From JANQPX01 sp050633905 (GTDB lineage: Bacteria; Pseudomonadota; Alphaproteobacteria; Geminicoccales; Geminicoccaceae): a stretch of DNA of 64,000 nucleotides. This document shows, piece by piece, positions 57,178-64,000 of the stretch. The notes under the pieces are model-generated. The model worked only from the letters and a program-made list of their open reading frames with translations. It was not told the DNA's origin and ran no database searches. The stretch lies in NCBI GenBank assembly GCA_050633905.1, contig JBOEHJ010000006.1, positions 1 through 64,000 of the forward strand. Reading direction: 5' to 3'. Numbering within the stretch: the stretch's first letter is position 1; each line of letters starts with the position of its first letter. The position numbers and the translations under genes are program-made.

Positions 57178-59109
57178 ATGCTGCATGCAATGGAAAGCCG
57201 TTGGCGGTATCCAATCGCCATCCTGCTCGGTCTCGGTGTTGGCACCTGGATCGGTGCCGCGATCGCCACGCTCTATCTGATGGCGCGATTTGGCGAAGAC
57301 CTGGGTGGGTTCGATATTTTCGAACTTTGGCTGCTCAATCTGTCTGATCCACGGGTCAAGGCAAACCCTGCGGTGGAACATACTGCGTGGCTCATCACGG
57401 CACTTCCTGCCCTGCTTCTGGCGGCGACAGGAGCGACATCCGTTCATCGCGGGTCGCTCACCGATTATGATGATGCGCATTTCCAGTCGCGTCCCGAGCT
57501 CCGCCGCAACCGTATGTCGGCGTCTCTTTCCCAGAACGGCTTTCTGTTCGGCAAGCTCGGGTCACCTGCGTCCCGCGCGCCTTTCGTGTCGGCCACGCCA
57601 GATCGCTTCCCACACGCAATGATGATCGCGCCAACGGGCCGGGGCAAAGGGGTAGGCTTCGTTTTACCGAACCTTTTGCACTTCCAGGGCAGTGCCGTGA
57701 TCCTCGACGTCAAGGGCGAGAATTTCGAGAAGACATCCATCCACCGCCAAAAGGCGCTGAACAATCAGGTCTGGTACTTTTCGCCCTATGACTACGTTCA
57801 GCCCGAGGGCAAGAACGGGCCCGTCCTGACCCGCACGCACCGGTTCAATCCTCTCCAGCGCATTGCCGATCTGCCCAGCCCCGAGCAGCAATACACCGCC
57901 GTCAACACCATGGCGGACTTGTTCCTCATCGTCGAAAGCGTGAACGCGCAGAGCTTTTTCCAGGCCGGACGCAGCCTGTTCGTGGCGTCTTGCCTCTATG
58001 CCATCGAGACCGGAAAGCCGACGATCGGTGAGGCGCTGCGGATCATGACTGGCGGCGGCAATAAAAAGGAATTCTACAAACGGGCCGCGATGCAGACTGC
58101 AAACCCGGTGGTGGCAGAGATTTTCCTGAGCATGGCCGACGAAGTGGACAAGATTCTCGATTCCTATGTCAGTGTGATCCGCGGGGCTGGATTGGAACTC
58201 TGGCTCGATCCGGCGGTGGACCGAGCGACACAGGCAAGCGATTTCGACTTCGGGACGTTCCGACGAGAGCCACAGTCGCTCTATATTGTCGTGCAGCCGG
58301 AGCACCTGAAAACACTGGCCCCCCTGATCCGGCTCCTGTTCGCCGATGCCATCGCATGTCTGCAGCGCGCGCATCCCGGACCGGACGAGGCACATCCCGT
58401 CATGTTCCTGATGGATGAATTCGACCAACTGGGCAAACAACCCCTGGTCTTGCAGAGCATCAAGACGATCCGCTCCTATGGCGGGCGGCTGTTTATCATC
58501 TCGCAGTCGATCCCCGGTCTTGAGGGCATCTACGGCGAAACCGACCGCCGCGCTCTGCAGGCCGGCGCTGGTGTGCAGATCTACATGACCCCGCAGGATG
58601 ATCGCACCGCAGACGTGCTGTCCGCAGCCCTCGGCAAACGCACGATCGTGGGCAAGACCAGATCACAGGCAACCGTGCGCAAGCTCTCGGAGAGCGCAAA
58701 TATCAGCCGTCGCTCGGAAGAACGGGCGCTGGTATCCCCCGCTGAATTGCTGCGTTTCCCGCTCGACAAGGTCCTAGTCCTGCCTGAGGGGCAATATCCA
58801 ATCAAGGCGGATCACATCCGCTACTATGCGGACCGGCATTTTGAGGAGATCGACAAAGCACGGCAGGGGCATTCCTTGCCCTATCCTCCTGCTGCAGCGC
58901 CAGTCTCGAACAGGCCGAAGAAAATCACCCTCGAGCATTCAGAACCTGCAGCACCCGCGGCGGTCTCCATGGGCGACAAGGAATTCGAGACTGCGGTGCA
59001 GACCTACACAGGCGCGCTACAGGGATACGCAGAAGCCGCGAGGGCAAAGCCAAAGAAAACACGTTTTGGTGGTCGGGCGCGCTCTTCGGACGCAAAGGCG
59101 AGGGGATGA
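57178..59109 (+). CDS. virD4: Type IV coupling protein VirD4/TraG
   Basis: 643 aa from ATG 57178 (AGAGGA 8 nt upstream). Two N-terminal membrane helices (about 12-36 and 68-88), Walker A APTGRGKGVG (151-160), LHFQGSAVILDVKGENFEKTS, and Walker B VMFLMDEFDQLG (about 407-418), followed by TIRSYGGRLFIISQSIPGLEGIYG. It links the relaxosome to the type IV secretion channel. It begins 12 nt after the relaxase stop. The C-terminal tail is basic and Pro-rich. Confidence 0.93.
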   Translation: MLHAMESRWRYPIAILLGLGVGTWIGAAIATLYLMARFGEDLGGFDIFELWLLNLSDPRVKANPAVEHTAWLITALPALLLAATGATSVHRGSLTDYDDAHFQSRPELRRNRMSASLSQNGFLFGKLGSPASRAPFVSATPDRFPHAMMIAPTGRGKGVGFVLPNLLHFQGSAVILDVKGENFEKTSIHRQKALNNQVWYFSPYDYVQPEGKNGPVLTRTHRFNPLQRIADLPSPEQQYTAVNTMADLFLIVESVNAQSFFQAGRSLFVASCLYAIETGKPTIGEALRIMTGGGNKKEFYKRAAMQTANPVVAEIFLSMADEVDKILDSYVSVIRGAGLELWLDPAVDRATQASDFDFGTFRREPQSLYIVVQPEHLKTLAPLIRLLFADAIACLQRAHPGPDEAHPVMFLMDEFDQLGKQPLVLQSIKTIRSYGGRLFIISQSIPGLEGIYGETDRRALQAGAGVQIYMTPQDDRTADVLSAALGKRTIVGKTRSQATVRKLSESANISRRSEERALVSPAELLRFPLDKVLVLPEGQYPIKADHIRYYADRHFEEIDKARQGHSLPYPPAAAPVSNRPKKITLEHSEPAAPAAVSMGDKEFETAVQTYTGALQGYAEAARAKPKKTRFGGRARSSDAKARG

Positions 59110-59151
59110 TCTGGAAATCGAATGTGGCTGTGCTGTTCTGCCATGCGCCAG

Positions 59152-60342
59152 CTATGAGACAGATACCAATCGCGCCTGTTTCGGGTCATAGACATAGCCC
59201 GAAATCGTCCCGTCCTTGATCCGTTCAACTGCATCCTTTATCGCGAATATTGGCACGAGAAACCACTCTCTCGGAATCACGGGCCTACCAAAGCGATCCA
59301 TGATCTCGATCTCGAGCCGCGCGGGCTCGAAGATGCGATGGATCAGGTTCTCCAGTTTTGTCCGATTGATGTTGTAGAGTTCATAAGTCGCAACCACCTC
59401 GACGTTCGCCATCAGAAACGTTGGTTGCAGATGTGCGCCAGCGATCCGCTTTTCAACGCTCATATTGGTGACGCCGATCTTGTGTACGAGGTCGCGATTT
59501 TCGGCCACAAGTGGATGATCGGATTTGCTGCGAAGCACATAAATGATCCCGCTCGCCTCATCACCGTCGAGTGTCTGATCGGAAAAAAGTGGCCCTGCCG
59601 ATGGATCGGTGATCCGCCGTCCGGCGTCGTCCTTGTTCAACGCGCGCTGAAGCGAGCGCATCAGCATGTTGCTCTCGGTCCCGTTGTCGAAAATCACCCG
59701 CAGACGCGCATCCGTGCGACCTTGCTCGTTGGTGATGGTCTCGCCCTTGTCGGCGACATAGGCTTTTTGACCGCTGACAATGAAGAAGCGTCCCTTCTCA
59801 ATCTCGGCTTTCATCTCGAACGGGCGGGTTTCGCGCAAGCCGCTATCCAGCTCTTTCTGTACCTGCTCGAATAAGGGTTTGAACGTGGCAAAATCCTCGC
59901 ATTTCTCGCGGTTTCCGACTTCATCGGCAGCCTTTTTCTCGGCTGTCGACCGGACATGTTTCAATTCCGTGAGGGGTGATCTAGCCACTTCCACACCCAG
60001 TTCAGCGAGGAGGGCATCGTCATCGAGGTCATCGGAGTCTGACGCTGAAGGCGGAGGGGTGTCTGTTAGGAGACCGTGCTCGTCCAGTGGGCCCAGCAAG
60101 TCGCGACACTCCTGCAATTGACGGATCTGGTCAAGACGCACCGCATAGAGGCGTTCAAAGATATCACGATCCTCCCCGTGCTGGGGAGGCCGGCCATGCT
60201 CATCTGCAAATCGCAAGATTTCCTCAAAACCTGCGATGATGCGTTCTTCGCGTGGTGTGCGGCTGAACTGCTTCTTGACCTCGACCTCGACGCCAAGCTC
60301 AGCAAGAAGGGCGTCGTCTTCGTCGGTGAAACCCTTAGCCAT
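59152..60342 (-). CDS. GIY-YIG nuclease-domain protein (MUG113/T5orf172 type)
   Basis: 396 aa from ATG 60342, overlapping the helicase stop by 8 nt. C-terminal GIY-YIG-type domain: GIIYVLRSK (265-273), KIGVTN (288-293), then the Arg helix MSVEKRIAGAHLQPTF and ENLIHRIFEPARLEIEI with a candidate catalytic Glu. The N-terminal half contains a conserved-looking GRPPQHGEDRDIFERLYAVRLDQIR block, and the 12-residue segment DDALLAELGVEV occurs twice (9-20 and 108-119). Last gene of a leftward three-gene unit with a helicase and a Schlafen-type ATPase. A DNA-cutting defence effector is possible. Confidence 0.8.
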   Translation of the reverse strand: MAKGFTDEDDALLAELGVEVEVKKQFSRTPREERIIAGFEEILRFADEHGRPPQHGEDRDIFERLYAVRLDQIRQLQECRDLLGPLDEHGLLTDTPPPSASDSDDLDDDALLAELGVEVARSPLTELKHVRSTAEKKAADEVGNREKCEDFATFKPLFEQVQKELDSGLRETRPFEMKAEIEKGRFFIVSGQKAYVADKGETITNEQGRTDARLRVIFDNGTESNMLMRSLQRALNKDDAGRRITDPSAGPLFSDQTLDGDEASGIIYVLRSKSDHPLVAENRDLVHKIGVTNMSVEKRIAGAHLQPTFLMANVEVVATYELYNINRTKLENLIHRIFEPARLEIEIMDRFGRPVIPREWFLVPIFAIKDAVERIKDGTISGYVYDPKQARLVSVS

Positions 60343-62383
60343 TGGCAGCCTCCTGCTTCATGCGCGCGAGATAGGCGACGCCTTCGGCCATTTTCTTCTC
60401 CCACGGATCAGGCGATGTGATGGAAGGCAGACGGCCCCGCTCCTGCTTGAACTTGACGGCGCGTTTCGCCAGATCTCGCGCCTCGTCCGGTGACAGTTGC
60501 ACCTTTTTCGCAGAGATGACGGCCTGGACCTGCCGAAGGCTTTCCTCGCTCATCGTCTTTGCCAGAATCGAGTAGGCTTCGCCGAACGGGTTGATGCGAT
60601 CAATCAGATCGATGTCGAGTTCGCGCACGTCCATTGCGAATTTGCGCACCCCGTCGATCAAGGCGGTATTGCCGGTTGTTTCTGTGTCATCGCGGTTCGA
60701 CAGCGCGATCTCTTTCGCCTTCTGGGTCAGGTTCAGCGCAGCAACTGCGTGTTGGCGCACCGCTTCCTGATCCTCTGCATCTAGCTCTGGGAACCTGGCA
60801 CCGACAATCTTGCCCATGCGGACCTGCGTCAGTTCCTCCGGCACCAGCTCTTCGTCGAAGAGACCCCGTTCGATCGTAGTCTTGTCCTGAACGAAAGCTG
60901 TGATCACCTCATTGAGGTCCTCTTGGCAGATGCGCTTGGCTTCCTTGCTCTTGGGTTCGACCAGGCCTTTGATTTCGATCTGGAACTGTCCGCTGGCCTC
61001 GCTGAAGCCAACGTTCTCCTTGTTGGGGTCATAGCCGCCCTCGCCGTAATCGAACCCTTCGACAGGGCCACTTTTCACGGTCTTGGGTGTGAAGTTGAAA
61101 CGTGGGGCCAGCACCTGCTCCATCAGCAGGCTTGCAGCGATCGCCTTCAGTGTATCGTTGACTGCCTCGGTCACGGCTTCGGCCGCGGCGTCGGGCTCCG
61201 CGATAAGGTTGGTGAACCGCGCTCGGGTCTTGCCCTCGGCATCGCGGGTGGCGCGGCCGATGATCTGCACGATCTCCGTCAGGCTGGCGCGATAACCCAC
61301 CGTCAGGGCGTGTTCGCACCAGATCCAATCGAACCCTTCTTTCGCCATACCCAGGGCGATGATGATGTCGACATGATCGCGGTTGTTCTTCTGCGTGGAG
61401 TCTTTCAGCGCGGCGGAAACCTTGTCACGCTTGGATGGCTCGTCGTCCACCAGATCGGCGATGCGTAAGACTCGCCCGTCGGGCGTCTTGACCAGCTGAA
61501 AGCCCGTGATGGGATCCGCTCCCTGCCAATCGCCCAGGGCGTCAATGATATGCTCGACCTCGCGATGCTTGTCCTTGGTGCTTTCGCGCGAGTTCACGTT
61601 CGGGATGTGAAGGATTGTCTTCTCGGTCGGATCCAAAACCTTGAGGATGTCGTCCGCATAGGACCCGGAATAGAAGAAATACCCGATGTCGAGCGTCTTG
61701 AGGTATTTGTAACCATTCAGCTGCTGATAGTAGGTATAGGTGAAGGTATCGAACTTTGCCTCATCTTCAGGCGACAGAACGGCTTCGGCATCGCCGCGGA
61801 AATAGGACCCGGTCATCGCAACCAGATGCACCTTGTCGCGCGCGACCAGTGCGCCCAGATGCGTGCCCAGCTTGTTATCAGGGTTGGCAGAGACGTGGTG
61901 AAACTCGTCTACCGCGATAAGCCGATCATCAAACGATCCAATCCCGAACTTGTCCACGGCGAACCGAAAGGTCGCGTGGGTGCAAACCAGAACCTTGTCG
62001 TCGCTCGCCAAGAACTTGCCGACAGCTCCCACTTTGCCATCATCCCCGCCGGGAGCGTTGCACAGGTTCCATCGCGGTTGCACCGTCCAGTCTGCCCAGA
62101 AGCCGTACTTGCTCAGCGGCTCGTCGTTGAAGCTGGACCCGATCGACTTTTCCGGCACCACGACGATGGCCTGGCGCAGGCCCTGATTGTGCAGCTTGTC
62201 GAGCGCGATGAACATCAGCGCGCGGCTCTTGCCCGAGGCCGGGGGCGACTTGATCAGCAGGTATTGCTCGCCCCGCTTCTCATAGGCACCCTCTTGCATT
62301 TCGCGCATGCCAAGCTCGTTCGATTTGGTCGAGCTTCCATTGGCCGCGTAATTGACAGAGACGGAAGGCACCTGCTGTGTCAT
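60335..62383 (-). CDS. DEAD/DEAH-box SF2 helicase
   Basis: 682 aa from ATG 62383. Walker A-like SPPASGKSRAL (46-56), motif II VDEFHH (158-163), motif III AMTGSYFRGDAEAVL, and in the second RecA domain IALGMAKEGFDWIWCEHALTVGY with motif VI QIIGRATRD. The C-terminal 250 residues have no named domain but end with LPSITSPDPWEKKMAEGVAYLARMKQE, a tail I associate with helicases adjacent to GIY-YIG proteins. Translational coupling to the nuclease gene suggests a shared complex, as in restriction-like defence systems. Confidence 0.87.
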   Translation of the reverse strand: MTQQVPSVSVNYAANGSSTKSNELGMREMQEGAYEKRGEQYLLIKSPPASGKSRALMFIALDKLHNQGLRQAIVVVPEKSIGSSFNDEPLSKYGFWADWTVQPRWNLCNAPGGDDGKVGAVGKFLASDDKVLVCTHATFRFAVDKFGIGSFDDRLIAVDEFHHVSANPDNKLGTHLGALVARDKVHLVAMTGSYFRGDAEAVLSPEDEAKFDTFTYTYYQQLNGYKYLKTLDIGYFFYSGSYADDILKVLDPTEKTILHIPNVNSRESTKDKHREVEHIIDALGDWQGADPITGFQLVKTPDGRVLRIADLVDDEPSKRDKVSAALKDSTQKNNRDHVDIIIALGMAKEGFDWIWCEHALTVGYRASLTEIVQIIGRATRDAEGKTRARFTNLIAEPDAAAEAVTEAVNDTLKAIAASLLMEQVLAPRFNFTPKTVKSGPVEGFDYGEGGYDPNKENVGFSEASGQFQIEIKGLVEPKSKEAKRICQEDLNEVITAFVQDKTTIERGLFDEELVPEELTQVRMGKIVGARFPELDAEDQEAVRQHAVAALNLTQKAKEIALSNRDDTETTGNTALIDGVRKFAMDVRELDIDLIDRINPFGEAYSILAKTMSEESLRQVQAVISAKKVQLSPDEARDLAKRAVKFKQERGRLPSITSPDPWEKKMAEGVAYLARMKQEAANG

Positions 62384-62429
62384 GATGTTTTCCTTCTGAG
62401 GGGCGCGGAATCATTCGCTTTGGGGCAGG

Positions 62430-62546
62430 CAATCAAAACCCGATCAAGTAACGATACCGCACCCTGCCTATCGTAACAGTATGATTTATATGTATTTTCC
62501 AATTTACGCCCTCTAGCCCACGTACGCACAATCAAAACCCGATCAA
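62430..62546. repeat. 18-bp direct repeat before the helicase gene
   Basis: CAATCAAAACCCGATCAA occurs identically at 62430-62447 and 62529-62546, 99 bp apart, in the 175-bp gap between the Schlafen-type gene and the helicase. The gap is AT-rich and has a TATGATTTATA stretch. Possible operators of the helicase-nuclease pair or a footprint of insertion. Confidence 0.6.
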
Positions 62547-62558
62547 ATGTTGTCCCTG

Positions 62559-64000
62559 TCACGCCCATGAGGGGACATATCCGGCCCGAGGGCGTTCAGC
62601 ATCCGCAGGACGGATCAGATCAGCATCCAGCGTTGCGCGAATAACCCGCGATGCCTGCGCAGCGTTCTGGTTGTCGATGCCAAGCCGCTCCCGAAGTGTC
62701 GCGTTCGTCATCTTTTGACCGCCTACGTATTTGAGCGCGGCATGTTGGTAACACGCTCGCACGGCTTCTTCCGGTGTCATGTCCGCAAATCGGCGTGGTG
62801 CAAACAGAACCACGCGCACGGCGTCTCCCTCCATGCGGAAATCCGGTGGTGGCAACTGGTGTAGCTCAACCGCCGAGATCACCTTGTCGATGCCGGTGCC
62901 TTGTTCTTCGCAAAGTTTCATGCGCCGCATCAAAGACGCAAGGGCTTCATTTCGGGAACGCGGCGGCGAGTCCAAAAAACGGTCAGGGCTAACCAAGGGG
63001 GCGCCCGGGTTTGTGATCTCCATTCGATCACTGAACAACTCGATGAGTGGTCCTGCGCCGGTGATTGTCATGTCTTGGTGGATCAATGCGTTGGCGATCA
63101 ATTCGCGGATCGCGATTGACGGGTAAAGCGGCCGCTCCTCGCGGAATGCTTTCCCGATCAGTTCGTTGCGAGGCAGAAGGCCGTCGATGTAATCCACCAG
63201 CCCCTGAAATCCCGCTGCATAGCCGCGCTGGCCATCCTGGCGGTGACTCACGTCATCTGCACGTCCGGTGCCAGCATAGGCCACGAAACGGACGCCTTTG
63301 CGCTCTACAGAGGGGCCGAAATCGGCAAGTTTCTTGGCATACAGGATTGCACCCAGATTGGTGATGTTCCAACGGTCGCCTACATCTTTCTGGATCAGGC
63401 GATCTGCCAATAGCTTGTCGAAGATCCCCTGCCTGTTGTCCGGCAAGGGCTGGCCCGTGAGATCGAAGTAGTTGGCGTAATTCAGCCGCCCAAGAACATC
63501 GTCACCAGTCAGGAACTGCGCCGCGATCCCTGTCTCCCAAGCGTAGGGCTGCAACTTTGCCCAGAGGGCACGCAGGCGTTCCGGATGGTCGGACAGGCGC
63601 GGCGTGGCGCTGCCGATGCGCAAATAGGCTGTGCGGTCAAATTCTACCGGGGCGGTTGCGGCGGCGGGGATGGTCAGCAGGATCAGGCGCCCCCCATCGT
63701 GATCGACTTCTTCGAAACGAAACTCGATGCTTGGCGACAGGTGGTTCGCAATCCACAGTTCGAGCGGCTGCCCCTTCTCCTTCTTCACTGTCGGCTCAAA
63801 AACCGTGCCGACAGCCGCATGATCACCGTCTCGCACCCCCCAGACCACATAGGCAAAGTGTTGATCGGCCAGCCGTGCGGCATTGGACAAGGCCGAGATC
63901 AGCTTACCGATCAACGGTCCGTCGGCATTGTTCTCTTTGAACTCGATCCAGGTGGTTTCCCCTGGTTTGGCGCGCAGATCGTCCACCAGCCTGCGGGTGC
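62559..64000 (-). CDS. Schlafen/AlbA_2-type ATP-binding protein (5' end probably outside window)
   Basis: At least 475 residues; the frame stays open to the window edge (TRRL precedes the GTG at 63986), so the true start is probably outside. N-terminal AlbA_2/Schlafen domain: TTWIEFKENNADGPLIGKLISALSNAARL, YVVWGVRDGDHAAVGT, and RTAYLRIGSATPRLSDHPERL. Central HATPase_c_4-like region: YPSIAIRELIANALIHQDMTITG, LIELFSDRMEITNPGAPL, LMRRMKLCEEQGTGIDKVI. A C-terminal winged helix follows. Such proteins occur as regulators or effectors in defence islands. It is transcribed toward the helicase, 175 nt away. Confidence 0.8.
   Translation of the reverse strand, partial: TRRLVDDLRAKPGETTWIEFKENNADGPLIGKLISALSNAARLADQHFAYVVWGVRDGDHAAVGTVFEPTVKKEKGQPLELWIANHLSPSIEFRFEEVDHDGGRLILLTIPAAATAPVEFDRTAYLRIGSATPRLSDHPERLRALWAKLQPYAWETGIAAQFLTGDDVLGRLNYANYFDLTGQPLPDNRQGIFDKLLADRLIQKDVGDRWNITNLGAILYAKKLADFGPSVERKGVRFVAYAGTGRADDVSHRQDGQRGYAAGFQGLVDYIDGLLPRNELIGKAFREERPLYPSIAIRELIANALIHQDMTITGAGPLIELFSDRMEITNPGAPLVSPDRFLDSPPRSRNEALASLMRRMKLCEEQGTGIDKVISAVELHQLPPPDFRMEGDAVRVVLFAPRRFADMTPEEAVRACYQHAALKYVGGQKMTNATLRERLGIDNQNAAQASRVIRATLDADLIRPADAERPRAGYVPSWA

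Noticed and set aside
62380..62568. 62-codon leftward frame in the gap containing the 18-bp repeats
   Set aside because: Its repeated peptide (DRVLI) merely translates the DNA repeat; there is no ribosome binding site and it overlaps the helicase start.
1..64000. CRISPR array, tRNA or rRNA genes
   Set aside because: No regularly spaced repeats and no sequence resembling tRNA or rRNA was found by reading.

Overview
The window looks like about 64 kb of a large plasmid (or chromid) from an alphaproteobacterium, most likely the Roseobacter group of Rhodobacteraceae. The evidence is a complete repABC replication/partition operon, high-GC coding sequence, plasmid gene families typical of Rhodobacterales (DUF1403, DUF932, DUF2493, DUF6878, DUF6915, strawberry-notch helicase/methyltransferase) and a VirC/VirD-type mobilisation module. 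I see no rRNA, tRNA, ribosomal protein or CRISPR array.

Layout. 1-3.7 kb: leftward DUF1403 gene and start of an ScpB-like gene, then a tyrosine recombinase, a truncated gene remnant and a serine recombinase. 3.7-7.4 kb: repA-repB-repC, with a nearly identical 16-bp palindrome inside each gene (candidate parS). 7.5-32.5 kb: a long rightward establishment/maintenance region (ParB-like, SSB, DUF932, RadC/JAMM, several small hypotheticals, Xre-RES toxin-antitoxin, strawberry-notch MTase/helicase, toprim protein, DUF2493, WGR). It is interrupted by an IS1182-family element, an XRE-ImmA/IrrE pair, an H-NS-like gene and a leftward chrB-chrA chromate resistance pair. 32.7-34.4 kb: IS1380-family element with a 3' frameshift. 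34.5-37.7 kb: leftward zinc-type operon (DUF2796/ZrgA, ABC ATPase, FtsX permease, DUF3299). 37.7-50.9 kb: leftward catabolic locus with a branched-chain-type ABC importer, iron alcohol dehydrogenase, exported cyclase-family hydrolase and succinate-semialdehyde dehydrogenase, preceded by its own periplasmic binding protein, response regulator and histidine kinase. 52.6-59.1 kb: VirC2-VirC1 leftward, a palindrome-rich candidate oriT, then MobC/VirD1-like, VirD2-like relaxase and VirD4. 59.1-64 kb: leftward Schlafen-type ATPase, DEAD helicase and GIY-YIG nuclease, a possible defence cassette cut by the window end.

Three signals cut across genes. (1) A structured leader is repeated immediately upstream of at least three, probably five, establishment genes. 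It has a conserved core near GGGAGAGTGGCTTCC enclosed by a stem whose bases change in compensating fashion and which ends at or contains the ribosome binding site. (2) Four copies of TGAGCG-N5-CGCTCA (some with one mismatch) occur in two pairs, one before the kinase operon and one before the importer/catabolic operon. They predict the regulon of this two-component system. (3) The importer operon resembles the Agrobacterium blcABC (attKLM) logic for 4-hydroxybutyrate/gamma-lactone use, but with a secreted cyclase-family protein in place of the lactonase.

Functions are inferred from motifs and remembered family features only. No database search was possible.
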